A DNA stretch of 64,000 nt from Geoanaerobacter sp964528055 (GTDB taxonomy: Bacteria; Desulfobacterota; Desulfuromonadia; Geobacterales; DSM-12255): contig CAZGQM010000006.1 in NCBI GenBank assembly GCA_964528055.1, forward strand, positions 124,001 through 188,000, in the 5' to 3' direction. Numbering within the stretch: the first letter of the stretch is position 1; every line of letters begins with the position of its first letter. The position numbers were made by a program, and so were the translations under genes. Under the pieces are notes generated by a model. It had not been told where the DNA came from. It worked only from the letters and a program-made list of their open reading frames with translations, and searched no databases. This document shows positions 43,372 through 52,156 of this stretch, one piece after another.

Positions 43372-43718
43372 GGCTATTTACCTGTGCATCAGCAGCTCTG
43401 GTCAGAATCCGAGCCAGCAGTTCGGTACCATCGTCAACAATACTATTACGCGGATTGCGTTATCATGAAACGAACTGGTTACCTATCTCAATCTAAATGC
43501 GTCAGCATTGATCAGTTTGATTGATGGCCAAAATATCACCAAGCCTAGTGGGTTTCCAGCAAGGGGAGCTACCACCCCGCAGGATGAATGGGGTGAACAT
43601 TCACTGACATCTCTGGCGAGGCGAGCAGCCTGGAGCAGGTGACAGTGCCGTCAATACTTGTGGGTCAGAGTTCATCACTGATTAACTCCCAGCAGGTGGC
43701 TCCATCGGCTGAACGAGA
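43372..43718. other. Gene-free stretch with tandem hairpins
   Basis: About 350 bases. At 43573-43595 CACCCC pairs with GGGGTG, directly followed by a longer imperfect hairpin at 43602-43647 (outer pairs CACTG/CAGTG, inner GGC/GCC). No protein frame and no RNA family was recognised. Confidence 0.45.
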
Positions 43719-43750
43719 AAAGGCCACAAGCAACGTGACTTGAGGCCTTT
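43719..43750 (-). terminator. Terminator of tRNA-Leu
   Basis: Minus strand AAAGGCCTCAAG / CTTGTGGCCTTT stem (one mismatch) followed by TTCTC, nine bases after the tRNA. Confidence 0.75.
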
Positions 43751-43758
43751 AATGTTTA

Positions 43759-43844
43759 TGGTACCAGAGGCCGGACTCGAACCGGCACAACCTCGCAGTT
43801 GGTGGATTTTGAGTCCACTGCGTCTACCATTCCGCCACTCTGGC
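43759..43844 (-). tRNA. tRNA-Leu (CAA)
   Basis: 86 bases with encoded CCA. Acceptor GCCAGAG/CTCTGGT, class II long variable arm, anticodon stem GTGGA/TCCAC with loop CTCAAAA, anticodon CAA; T-arm GGTTCGAGTCC. Confidence 0.96.
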
Positions 43845-43856
43845 AAAAGTGGATGG

Positions 43857-43885
43857 ATTATAACGAGCTGAGGTATGCGCGTCAA
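43857..43885 (-). promoter_or_regulatory. Promoter of tRNA-Leu
   Basis: Minus strand TTGACG (43880-43885), 17 bases, TATAAT (43857-43862). Confidence 0.8.
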
Positions 43886-43898
43886 GGCATAAAAGACG

Positions 43899-43928
43899 TT
43901 GACATCATACAAGCTCTTCTGATATATA
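43899..43928 (+). promoter_or_regulatory. Promoter of tRNA-Ala
   Basis: TTGACA (43899-43904), 18 bases, TATATA (43923-43928), 13 bases before the tRNA. It is back to back with the tRNA-Leu promoter. Confidence 0.75.
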
Positions 43929-43941
43929 CTCTAACGGTTTT

Positions 43942-44017
43942 GGGGCTGTAGCTCAGCTGGGAGAGCGCTTGACTGGCAGTCAAGAGGTCCGCGGTTCGAT
44001 CCCGCGTAGCTCCACCA
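43942..44017 (+). tRNA. tRNA-Ala (GGC)
   Basis: 76 bases with encoded CCA. Anticodon stem CTTGA/TCAAG, loop CTGGCAG, anticodon GGC; D-arm GCTCAGCTGGGAGAGC, T-arm GGTTCGATCCC. Confidence 0.96.
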
Positions 44018-44028
44018 TAAAAAGATCA

Positions 44029-44061
44029 AGAGGTTAGCTTTAAGAGCTAACCTCTTTTTTT
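44029..44061 (+). terminator. Terminator of tRNA-Ala
   Basis: AGAGGTTAGCT / AGCTAACCTCT perfect stem with a 5-base loop and a seven-T tail. Confidence 0.93.
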
Positions 44062-44224
44062 ATCCCTGCCTGACTCACGCTGCTTCAGGCGTCAGTAGAG
44101 TGACTGCGATTATTTAGCGACCCCCGACGAACAATCTCCTATCACCATCTCCAAGAACCTTTACTTTGGGCTTGCGTAGCAGTTTCCCGTCGAGTATTAT
44201 TACTTTTTCATTCATGAAAGCTCA

Positions 44225-46753
44225 ATGGAAACGTATATGCGACAATGTTGCCCCTTGTTGATTCTGCTTCAATTGACTGTTACCTTAACGGTTGCAACTG
44301 CCGTTTTTGCCGAACCAATCTCAACCTGCACGACTTCTGTCCCTACAGTTGTAGGTCTCAAACTTGGGGACGCCAACGAAGTTCTGTCAAAAAGCAAACT
44401 TAAATCGATATCAGTTTTTTCTGCAGTTCAACCTGCCTCAAAACCCGGAAGTGTTCTATCGCAAACCCCAGCAGCTGGCACCTCTGTTACCTGCAATACA
44501 GTTATTACGTTAACTATTCCCGAACCATCAACGGACACATCAGCCACTATAGAGATCAAAGGGGTCGAAAATGGCGGAAATTATCGAACTCCAGTGAAAC
44601 CGGTTGTAAGGGCTTCTATAGCTGAAGCCAACATTGAGCTGACTCTGAATAACAAACCGTACGACCTCTCCGAAATCACCACTGAAGGCGCTTACACATT
44701 GCTGGCAACATTAGTTGAACCGGACGGTAAACGTTCCAGCCGTACGGTTTCGTTTATTATCGACACGACACCCCCCTCTACGAGCGTTATTGCCTCAGAA
44801 CCCAGATACTCAACATCAAAGACTCTTTTTCTTGGGCGCTCCAGCGCTATTGAACTATCAGCAGCTGATGGAGGGAAGATTTCCGCTGGAATCGACCGGA
44901 TCGAATTCCGATTGGACGATGCGCCACAATGGAAGATTTACCTGGCACCACTTCCCCTCTCCACCTACAGTGAAGGTCTGCACACCCTTTACTACCGGTC
45001 ATTGGACCGTGCAGGCAACAGTGAACAGATACGATCCTTTCCCTTTTTCATTGATGCGAAGACCCCATTAAGCAGCCTGGAAATTGGAGCACCTAAGCAC
45101 AACAACCAGGAAGGGGGCACCTATGTATCAGGTTCAACTCTCATCTCCCTGTCTGCCCTGGATGAAGCTTCAGGCGTCGCGCGGATCGATTATCGCCTTG
45201 ACGGGGGCGACTGGCGAACATACGGAGAACCGGTAAAGGTTCCTGACGAAGGCGAACATCGTTTCGAGTTCAGGGCAATAGACAATATAGGCAATATGGA
45301 GCCCATCCGTTCTGCGAAGATCATCACTGATTCGACTCCTCCAATCACAACCATACTGAGCAATGATGGGCTCACGCCCGATGCATCCAATGCAATCTTC
45401 ATACATGGGCCTACAGCACTCTCCCTAAAAGCCGTTGACATGCTTTCAGGGGTGAGTTCATCCGAGTATCGCATCGATCAAGACCGCTGGCAGCCATATA
45501 CAAAACCTTTTTCTGTCAATGATCAGGGAAACCATGAGATATCATTCCGAAGCAAGGACTACGCAAACAACCAGGAACAAACCAAAACTGTTACTCTGAT
45601 CGTTGACAGGACCGCACCTATAACCAAAATTGCCATTGGCTCTCCACAACTGACATCATCAAAAGGGATACCGCTGGTTTCTGACAGCACGTTTTTCCAT
45701 CTCAGCGCCAATGACTCACAATCCGGGGTTGAACGGACCGAATATCGTATCGATCAGGGAGATTGGCTCCTGTATTCTCCTTTTACCATCCAGGAAGACG
45801 GAAGCCATTCCATTGAATTTCGCAGCATTGACAGGTCAGGTAACATTGAGCCCTCACATCTGATCAAGGTGAATGTATTCACCACGCCACCATCTACTCT
45901 CATAAGTATTAACGGTAAACAGTACGAATCGGGTGCAACTGTCACCTCAGCCGAGCCTGTAAAGGTTACGCTATCGGTTTCGGACAGAGGAACTGGCATA
46001 AAATCAACTGAATACAAACTTGATGAAGGTCCATGGACACCCTATCAGAGCTTCTCCATATCTACTGAGGGGAATCATCTGATCGAATACCGCAGTATCG
46101 ATAAACTGGATAATCTCGAGCCCGCACGATTCTCAAAAATCATACTCGATCGCACCCCACCAACAACCTCTCTTGTCATAGGAGATCCCAAGAAGAGCGA
46201 GCAGGACATCATTATTATCAATGCCCAGACGGTGATCTCCCTTTCAGCCAATGATTCCTTATCCGGAGTTGCTTCTAGCGAATATCGCATTAGCGGCAAG
46301 AGCGAGCGCAAGGGCTTTGAGCCGTTCAGCATCATGACATCCGGCGACTATCAGATTCACTATTGGAGCATAGACAAGGTCGGCAACCGTGAGAAAGAAA
46401 AGACCGTCAAGGTAAGGGTTGATATCCCCTCTGCTCCTCCGACACCTCTGGCAAAAGTCAACAGGCCTGCCGACAAGATTATTGTGCCAGTAATGGAATC
46501 CGTATTACCCCCTCTCGATCCGGATATACCAGAATCCATTCGTGTATCTACTCCAACTTCACCGAATTCAAAAGATAAAAAGGCAGTTTCATCACCGCCA
46601 GATCAGCTTACATCAGATGTTGATGCATACTTTCTCGGCAATCAGACCGTTCCTGCAGGTCATGATGGACCGCAAAAAGACAGATCCAAGGAATACATGA
46701 CTTGGGGAGGAATCAATGCGGTAATCCTAGCCATTATCTTCTTACTTCTGTAA
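44225..46753 (+). CDS. PASTA plus OmpL47-type repeat surface protein with C-terminal membrane helix
   Basis: 842 residues. Signal peptide about 1-29. A PASTA-like domain about 37-96 (VPTVVGLKLGDANEVLSKS..SQTPAAGTSV). Then about six repeats of 90-95 residues of the OmpL47 beta type, each with SLSAxDxxSGVxxxEYRIDxGxWxxY and HxIEFRSIDxxGNxE. A proline-rich tail and a final hydrophobic helix (NAVILAIIFLLL) end the protein, suggesting inner-membrane attachment or a sorting signal. An alternative ATG is at 44237. Ligand unknown. 82 bases before the CheY-like gene. Confidence 0.8.
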   Translation: METYMRQCCPLLILLQLTVTLTVATAVFAEPISTCTTSVPTVVGLKLGDANEVLSKSKLKSISVFSAVQPASKPGSVLSQTPAAGTSVTCNTVITLTIPEPSTDTSATIEIKGVENGGNYRTPVKPVVRASIAEANIELTLNNKPYDLSEITTEGAYTLLATLVEPDGKRSSRTVSFIIDTTPPSTSVIASEPRYSTSKTLFLGRSSAIELSAADGGKISAGIDRIEFRLDDAPQWKIYLAPLPLSTYSEGLHTLYYRSLDRAGNSEQIRSFPFFIDAKTPLSSLEIGAPKHNNQEGGTYVSGSTLISLSALDEASGVARIDYRLDGGDWRTYGEPVKVPDEGEHRFEFRAIDNIGNMEPIRSAKIITDSTPPITTILSNDGLTPDASNAIFIHGPTALSLKAVDMLSGVSSSEYRIDQDRWQPYTKPFSVNDQGNHEISFRSKDYANNQEQTKTVTLIVDRTAPITKIAIGSPQLTSSKGIPLVSDSTFFHLSANDSQSGVERTEYRIDQGDWLLYSPFTIQEDGSHSIEFRSIDRSGNIEPSHLIKVNVFTTPPSTLISINGKQYESGATVTSAEPVKVTLSVSDRGTGIKSTEYKLDEGPWTPYQSFSISTEGNHLIEYRSIDKLDNLEPARFSKIILDRTPPTTSLVIGDPKKSEQDIIIINAQTVISLSANDSLSGVASSEYRISGKSERKGFEPFSIMTSGDYQIHYWSIDKVGNREKEKTVKVRVDIPSAPPTPLAKVNRPADKIIVPVMESVLPPLDPDIPESIRVSTPTSPNSKDKKAVSSPPDQLTSDVDAYFLGNQTVPAGHDGPQKDRSKEYMTWGGINAVILAIIFLLL

Positions 46754-46835
46754 TGGGAAGAATTGACATTCAAGATAAGAGACTTTAAGCCGATAGGAAA
46801 TCTATTCCCTAACACCAGGATGAGGAGAGTAACAT

Positions 46836-47195
46836 ATGAAAAAGGTCCTTCTTGTGGATGACAGCATTTCAGTAGCAAGACATCTGGAGAAGATTTTATT
46901 AGAAAGCGGTGAGTTCGAGGTTGTAGGCCATGGCAAGAACGGACTTGAAGCCATCAAATTATTTCAATCCCTGCATCCGGACATTATATGCATGGACATG
47001 AACATGCCAGGCATGGATGGACTCACTGCGCTGCGGACACTCATGACACTTGACAAAAATGTTGCTGTGGTAATGATTACCTCTCTGGGCGGAGTTGGTG
47101 ACAAGTTCAACGAAGCGATCAAGCTTGGCGCGAAAAATGTTATATCCAAACCGTTCGAAACCGATAACGTCCTGAAGATACTGAGAGATCTCTGA
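46836..47195 (+). CDS. Single-domain CheY-like response regulator
   Basis: 119 residues, only a receiver domain. Asp pair in LLVDDS, phospho-acceptor Asp in IICMDMNMPGMDG (about 55), Thr/Ser in MITSLGG (about 85), Lys in ISKPFE (about 107). AGGAGAG precedes the ATG. Followed after 44 bases by a CheX-like protein, the kind of phosphatase that dephosphorylates CheY, so the two are probably a pair. Confidence 0.93.
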   Translation: MKKVLLVDDSISVARHLEKILLESGEFEVVGHGKNGLEAIKLFQSLHPDIICMDMNMPGMDGLTALRTLMTLDKNVAVVMITSLGGVGDKFNEAIKLGAKNVISKPFETDNVLKILRDL

Positions 47196-47239
47196 TATCA
47201 TGGTTCGGCAACAATTTACTGAGTACAAGGAGAACCTTC

Positions 47240-48100
47240 ATGGCTGTTAAGTTTTTCGGACAATTTCTCGTAGAGCAAGGGGTAATCTCACGCGATACTC
47301 TGCTGCAAGCCATTGCGCTACAGGAATCAGTCAATAAAAGTATAGGCGATATTGTCATTGAATTGGGTTATCTCAACGAAACCGATATCGAGAAAATAAA
47401 TATTGCCCAAAGATCCGAAGACCTGCGATTTGGCGATATGGCCGTCAAGTTGGGGCTACTCTCGCAGGAACAGATGCAACTTGCCCTCGCTAAACAATCG
47501 GAATCCCATATCTTCATTGGGAAGGCTCTCGTCAAGGTGGGAGGCCTCACTGATAACGACCTGCAGCGATATCTGGACGAGTTCAAGGCCGATCAGTCAC
47601 CATATGTCACCGATCATGTCGTACTTCCCCCAGGGGTCAAAAATCCCGAACTCTGGGAGATGATGGCCGACATGACATACAAAATGTTCACTCGCGTGGC
47701 CCGGCTAACATTCAGGCCTATCCCCTGCCAGGCAGTAGATAGACTCAAACATCTCCATATTGTGGCAGCTTTGGATTTCACCGGTGACATTCGTTGCCGC
47801 TATGTCATATCAGCTTCCGAGGAGGTTCAGCGACAAATAGCTAAGGCAATGCTGAGTCAGGAAAACGTATCGCATGAGCCTCAAGAGCTGCTGGACGATA
47901 CGGTTATGGAGTTCATAAATGTTATTTGCGGCAACATAGTCGCCAAATCCGTTGAATTAGGAAAAATGCTCGACATTTTGCCTCCAGAGATCCTGGACAG
48001 CACAGGCGGCATAGAAATCCCTGCTGGTTACACAGCCTTGCATTTTGCGATATGCCTTGCCGAGGGTGAGGCTTCCACAACCATAATTATCTACCCGTAA
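47240..48100 (+). CDS. CheX-type phosphatase fused to an MshEN/GspE-N-like domain
   Basis: 286 residues. Residues 1-115 contain four short repeats (FGQFLVEQGVIS, IGDIVIELGYLN, FGDMAVKLGLLS, IGKALVKVGGLT), each followed by a helix, the pattern of the GspE/PilB N-terminal and MshEN domains, some of which bind c-di-GMP. Residues about 135-286 are CheC/CheX-like: DTVMEFIN followed 21 residues later by Pro fits the D-X3-E-X2-N-X21-P phosphatase consensus. AAGGAG precedes the ATG. Likely dephosphorylates the adjacent CheY-like protein. Confidence 0.8.
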   Translation: MAVKFFGQFLVEQGVISRDTLLQAIALQESVNKSIGDIVIELGYLNETDIEKINIAQRSEDLRFGDMAVKLGLLSQEQMQLALAKQSESHIFIGKALVKVGGLTDNDLQRYLDEFKADQSPYVTDHVVLPPGVKNPELWEMMADMTYKMFTRVARLTFRPIPCQAVDRLKHLHIVAALDFTGDIRCRYVISASEEVQRQIAKAMLSQENVSHEPQELLDDTVMEFINVICGNIVAKSVELGKMLDILPPEILDSTGGIEIPAGYTALHFAICLAEGEASTTIIIYP

Positions 48101-48119
48101 TAGTGCTCTCCATTCACCA

Positions 48120-48166
48120 AAAAGGCCCCGCTGAAGTTTCTACACTTCTTACGGGGCCTTATATTT
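48120..48166. terminator. Bidirectional terminator
   Basis: AAGGCCCCG/CGGGGCCTT with an inner GAAGT/ACTTC stem; minus strand ends TTTTT, plus strand TATATTTT. Between the CheX-like gene and dsbC. Confidence 0.85.
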
Positions 48167-48181
48167 TAGTCCGTTGGCAGT

Positions 48182-48898
48182 TTACTTCGAGGGTTTCAGC
48201 AACTCCTCGATCTTCTTTTCATCCGCACCCACCACCTCCTGACCGTTTATGAAAAATGTCGGAGTTCCCTGCACACCGGCCTTACGGGCAAGTGCAATGT
48301 GCTCCTGTGCAAGAGTTTTTACGGCATCGCTGTAAACGGACCCAGCAGGAGGACTCCCCCCCTTCATCATCTCCTCATAAGCGGCTTCCTTATTACTAGA
48401 GTTCAGAATGTGATGAATCTTGGTAATTGCAGCAGGATGTGCAAAAGGGGCAAAGAATACGTAACGCGTAATATCCTGACGGTTTCTGAGAAAATCCGAC
48501 GCTTTTCTGCAATATGGACAGTCCGGATCGGTAAATTCGATGACCGTTTGTTTTCCGGCACCAATTTTAACTGCCTTTTCAAGGGGGAGAGACTTGACCA
48601 TCGTTGAGGACAGTTCCCGTTTTCGTATCGCGGTCAGACTCTGACGTTCCTTGTTATAGATTTCTCCCACAAAGAGATAATCTTTTTCCGGGAAAAAATA
48701 ATATACATTCTGACCGGAGAGCACTTCGTACATGCCTGAAACCCCGGACTCTTTGATACTGTCGACAGGCAGGTCAGGGAAAGCGGTACGCAATGCGGTT
48801 TCAGGCTTTACCACAACGGAAGCAGCAAACGTAAATCCCGCTGATAAAACCGTCATGAGGCATATGCAGAGCGTTAACAGTCTCAATAATGTTTTCAA
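48182..48898 (-). CDS. dsbC: Thiol:disulfide isomerase DsbC/DsbG type
   Basis: 238 residues from a TTG at 48898 preceded by AAGGAG; an ATG at 48916 would place that ribosome site inside the gene. Signal peptide (about 1-25). N-terminal dimerisation domain about 26-95, then a thioredoxin fold with CPYC in EFTDPDCPYCRKASDFL and the cis-Pro in QGTPTFFINGQEV. Acts in the periplasm to correct disulfides; multihaem cytochromes and the Cys-paired secreted protein in this window would be clients. Its DsbD partner is not in view. Confidence 0.9.
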   Translation of the reverse strand: MKTLLRLLTLCICLMTVLSAGFTFAASVVVKPETALRTAFPDLPVDSIKESGVSGMYEVLSGQNVYYFFPEKDYLFVGEIYNKERQSLTAIRKRELSSTMVKSLPLEKAVKIGAGKQTVIEFTDPDCPYCRKASDFLRNRQDITRYVFFAPFAHPAAITKIHHILNSSNKEAAYEEMMKGGSPPAGSVYSDAVKTLAQEHIALARKAGVQGTPTFFINGQEVVGADEKKIEELLKPSK

Positions 48899-48952
48899 GT
48901 ATCTCTCCTTTTTCATTGCTCTAGTAGAACGGCACCTGTTTCCATCTGAGCC

Positions 48953-49789
48953 TCATCTTGTAAGAATCTCAGGATTCACACCAACAATCTCCACCACTGG
49001 GCCATCCTCAAGTTCATCCAGATCACCCGTGTCATCCTCGTAAACGTCCTCCCCGACAGCCCAGTCATATAGTTCACTAGAGTCCAACAACATGGGGTCA
49101 GAAGGATGGTCGTACATACGTTTTTGCATAGACTCGTCAAAGAGCCCAACACAGCCGTGAGAGGCAGGTTTGCCAGGGAGATCGCGGGCATGTATCCAGT
49201 ACGAGACGTTATCTTCCCCAATAAAGAAACGCATCGCGTTATCCATCGGGTACTGTTCAGTCTGATCTTCGGTCTTGTAAAGTGAAGAAGTGTGGTTACG
49301 GTGTCTCGCATCGACCCTGAAGGTACCAGTGGGCGTCTCATACCCTTTTTTGCCCGTTGCAGCAGGCATGGATAATACAAGTTTACCATACGCATACGCA
49401 CCTATCCACTGCTCGGTGAGACTGATCAGAATATATTTTTCATGCCGTTTCGCAGGTTCGTATACGCGTGGCAGAGGGGTATAATCCCTGATGTCATCCA
49501 TCCGTACCGGTACCTTTATGGTCATACCCGGATAGACGTGCCTCCTGTCAACTCGGTTGAATCGTGCCACCAAGGGCCAATCCTCACCAAAAAGCGTTTC
49601 AAGTGTATCATGCGGTCTTACGAAATGGGGGCGCCATTCGATCTTTGCGAGGCTCGGGTAAATAATGCGGGTAAGGTCCTCTTTTGCAGGATCCTGTGGG
49701 TTGGCCCCTGGCTCGGAAACGGCAGAAGGCCCATACACAACAATCCAGAAGGCAAGCAGCAACGAAATGAGTTTTGCGAAAAGCCTCAT
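48953..49789 (-). CDS. L,D-transpeptidase (YkuD family)
   Basis: 278 residues. Signal peptide about 1-25. A short LysM-like region (HDTLETLFGEDWPLVARFN.. YPGMTIKVP, about 58-95) precedes the YkuD domain; the catalytic motif is H-X13-SHGC (IHARDLPGKPASHGCVGL, about 205-222). The acidic C-terminal tail (EDVYEDDTGDLDELED) is unusual. Cross-links peptidoglycan or attaches proteins to it in the periplasm. Confidence 0.9.
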   Translation of the reverse strand: MRLFAKLISLLLAFWIVVYGPSAVSEPGANPQDPAKEDLTRIIYPSLAKIEWRPHFVRPHDTLETLFGEDWPLVARFNRVDRRHVYPGMTIKVPVRMDDIRDYTPLPRVYEPAKRHEKYILISLTEQWIGAYAYGKLVLSMPAATGKKGYETPTGTFRVDARHRNHTSSLYKTEDQTEQYPMDNAMRFFIGEDNVSYWIHARDLPGKPASHGCVGLFDESMQKRMYDHPSDPMLLDSSELYDWAVGEDVYEDDTGDLDELEDGPVVEIVGVNPEILTR

Positions 49790-49843
49790 TGTTGATTGTC
49801 CAAATTTACTGAGGACTGCAGCAAAAGAGAGAAATTGTGCACG

Positions 49844-50797
49844 TTAAGGCTTTACTGATGCAGAACGTTCGCTAACGAGCGACTCCACCAGGGTGTAAGG
49901 GTCGGTACGGCGCGCCACCAGATCGTCGACAATCGTCTTAAACCGTCCATCTGACTGCATGGGGACAAACACCTCTGCAAAGAGGCGATCCCTTAGCATA
50001 TCCATAAAGGTCCTGGCGCATTTTTCCACCTGAAAACGTTCAATTGCCGAACTTCCAAACAGGTGAGACCTGTGCGCCTCAAACTCGTTTACCAACTCTT
50101 CGATACCTGTTCCACGATTTGCTTCGGTCTTCAGAACCTTCGGTCGCCACGCTCCATCACGCTGCACATTCATATCCAGCATTGTGCCGAGGTCACGCAC
50201 GGTCCTGTCGGAATCCGCCCGATCAGCTTTATTTACCACAAAGATATCGCCTATCTCCAGGATACCCGCCTTGATTGCCTGAATATCGTCTCCCAGGCCG
50301 GGAACCATGACCACTGCCGTTGTATGGGCCATTCTGACGATATCCACCTCATCCTGCCCTACCCCGACTGTTTCGATAATCACCACGTCCATCCCCATGG
50401 CATCCATGACCGATACGACATCGCCGGTAGATCTGGATACCCCGCCCAGGTAGCCGCGAGTGGCCAGACTGCGAATGAATACTCCTTCATCGTCGGCATG
50501 TCGGTTCATGCGTATCCGGTCGCCTAGAATCGCCCCACCGGTAAAAGGGCTTGTCGGATCGATTGCCACAATCCCCACTCGTTTGCCCCGACTGCGGTAT
50601 GTTGCGGTAATCTGATCGACAAGAGTCGACTTTCCGGCTCCCGGCGGACCGGTAATGCCGATCAGATAGGATCTTCCGGTATGTGGATAGAGTATCTTCA
50701 ACTCATCCCGAGCAGAGGAGAATCCATCGTCTATATCGCGCATGAGCCGAGCCGCTGAACGCAAATCCCCTTCAAGTATCCTCTCAGCCAGTGACAT
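49844..50797 (-). CDS. meaB: Methylmalonyl-CoA mutase-associated GTPase MeaB
   Basis: 317 residues from the ATG at 50797 (GGAAGGG before it); the frame is open to 50887. Motifs: Walker A GPPGAGKST, AIDPTSPFTGGAILGDRIRM, FIRSLATRGYLGG, ETVGVGQDEVDI (switch region), VPGLGDDIQAIKAGILEI, VNKAD. G-protein chaperone that gates adenosylcobalamin loading and protects methylmalonyl-CoA mutase. Follows the B12-binding subunit and cobO. Confidence 0.94.
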   Translation of the reverse strand: MSLAERILEGDLRSAARLMRDIDDGFSSARDELKILYPHTGRSYLIGITGPPGAGKSTLVDQITATYRSRGKRVGIVAIDPTSPFTGGAILGDRIRMNRHADDEGVFIRSLATRGYLGGVSRSTGDVVSVMDAMGMDVVIIETVGVGQDEVDIVRMAHTTAVVMVPGLGDDIQAIKAGILEIGDIFVVNKADRADSDRTVRDLGTMLDMNVQRDGAWRPKVLKTEANRGTGIEELVNEFEAHRSHLFGSSAIERFQVEKCARTFMDMLRDRLFAEVFVPMQSDGRFKTIVDDLVARRTDPYTLVESLVSERSASVKP

Positions 50798-50870
50798 CAG
50801 ATAACCCTTCCTTCGTATCGATTGAAAATCGAGTGTCCAGCTGTCAACCGTTACCATTACAGGCATGGCA

Positions 50871-50895
50871 AAGGCGAGGCATTTCACCTCGCCTT
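50871..50895. terminator. Intercistronic 9-bp hairpin
   Basis: AAGGCGAGG / CCTCGCCTT, 7-base loop, between the B12-binding subunit gene and meaB. No T tract; may attenuate meaB or stabilise the upstream message. Confidence 0.5.
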
Positions 50896-50937
50896 AACGC
50901 AACCATCGCAGATCCTACAAATGTATCTTGAAAAACA

Positions 50938-51342
50938 TCATGCACGCGGATGCACGTTATCCTGAACCCATTTGACAATTTCCTCTGTGGAGGTACCCGG
51001 CGTAAATACTTCCTTGAGACCGGAATTCTTAAGACCGAGAATGTCATCCTCCGGGATTACACCACCACCGAACACTATTATGTCGTCGGCTTTTTTATCC
51101 TTGAATAGCTGACAGACCCTTGGTAACAGCGTGTTATGGGCACCCGAAAGGATAGAAAGCCCTACACAGTCGACATCTTCCTGTATCGCCGCAGAAACGA
51201 TCTGTTCCGGCGTCTGGTGCAGGCCGGTGTAAATCACCTCAAAACCGGCATCCCTGAAGGCACGGGCAATAATCTTCGCGCCCCTGTCATGACCATCCAG
51301 ACCAGGTTTACCAACCAGCACACGCAAGGTTCTTTCAGCCAT
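50938..51342 (-). CDS. Cobalamin-binding subunit of an acyl-CoA mutase
   Basis: 134 residues from the ATG at 51342 (AAAGGAG upstream). Stand-alone B12-binding domain: RVLVGKPGLDGHDRGAKIIARAF contains DxHxxG with the cobalt-ligating His, then GLSILSGAH and FGGGVIPEDD of the base-off motif. Equivalent to the small subunit of split methylmalonyl-CoA or related mutases; the catalytic large subunit is not in this window. Sits between cobO and meaB. Confidence 0.92.
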   Translation of the reverse strand: MAERTLRVLVGKPGLDGHDRGAKIIARAFRDAGFEVIYTGLHQTPEQIVSAAIQEDVDCVGLSILSGAHNTLLPRVCQLFKDKKADDIIVFGGGVIPEDDILGLKNSGLKEVFTPGTSTEEIVKWVQDNVHPRA

Positions 51343-51392
51343 TAGACATCTCCTTTTGTCGAACAATTTTATCAGCAAAAAATGCAAAGACA

Positions 51393-51920
51393 CTATTTCT
51401 CGATACCGGCTCTGGCCGGAACTCCAGCTTTGTAGTAATGCTTGATTTCGCGCATCTCTGTCACGAGATCGGCTATTTCAATTATCCTTTGATCCGCGTT
51501 TCGACCGGTAAGAACCAGTTCAACTCTTTCAGGCTTGGTGCGGATCACTGCCAGAAGCTCTTCGACAGTAAGTAAGTCAAAACCTAGTGCACCATTGACC
51601 TCGTCCAGAATTACCATGTCGTAATTGCCACTCAGTAAGGCATCAGCTCCGTAGCGCAGAGCATTTTTCGCGATGAGCCTGTCCTCCGGGTCTGGATTTT
51701 CACGATTGACCCACCCTTCTCTACCAAAGGGAATAATGGTGAGATAGGGGGCAAGCAGTTCAGCTGCGAGATGCTCTCCATAAGGGCCACCTCCCTTCAT
51801 GAATTGCACCATGCAGACACGCAATTTACGGCCGGCCGCCCGCAGAGCCAAACCCAACGCAGCAGTAGTCTTCCCCTTGCCGTTACCGGTGTATACCTGA
51901 ATCATTCCGCGTTCTAGCAT
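51393..51920 (-). CDS. cobO: Cob(I)yrinic acid a,c-diamide adenosyltransferase
   Basis: 175 residues. CobA/CobO/BtuR family: P-loop YTGNGKGKTTAALGLALRA, CMVQFMKGG, ILDEVNGALGFDLL, VLTGRNAD. Transfers adenosyl to cobalamin; with the two genes after it this makes and delivers AdoCbl to a mutase. GAGG stands seven bases before the ATG. No cobalamin riboswitch was seen upstream. Confidence 0.94.
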   Translation of the reverse strand: MLERGMIQVYTGNGKGKTTAALGLALRAAGRKLRVCMVQFMKGGGPYGEHLAAELLAPYLTIIPFGREGWVNRENPDPEDRLIAKNALRYGADALLSGNYDMVILDEVNGALGFDLLTVEELLAVIRTKPERVELVLTGRNADQRIIEIADLVTEMREIKHYYKAGVPARAGIEK

Positions 51921-52115
51921 CCCAAGACCTCAATCTATGCTAAACGGCAAGTCCGCTTCTTCACTAAATGTGTCATAATGTTCAGGTACTTGAAGCCAGT
52001 ATTTTCCAACAAATGATGCTGCGGAATATATCAGGTGACTGTACCAAGGTCAAGGCGAATTAGGCCTGAAGCGGCCTCCCGCACATCCTACCTTCTGTAA
52101 ACCCACAATACTGCC

Positions 52116-52144
52116 TTGACAGAGTATAGGAGTTTTGCTATTGA
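52116..52144 (+). promoter_or_regulatory. Promoter of tRNA-Val
   Basis: TTGACA (52116-52121), 17 bases, TATTGA (52139-52144), 13 bases before the tRNA. Confidence 0.7.
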
Positions 52145-52156
52145 AGGTGCTACTCA

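Noticed and set aside
46763..46796. Sigma28 or sigma70 promoter before the CheY-like gene
   Set aside because: GCCGATAG has no good sigma28 -35, and TTGACA-N17-TAAGCC has a poor -10; neither is convincing.
51921..52156. Cobalamin riboswitch before cobO
   Set aside because: No B12-box-like sequence was found on the minus strand.
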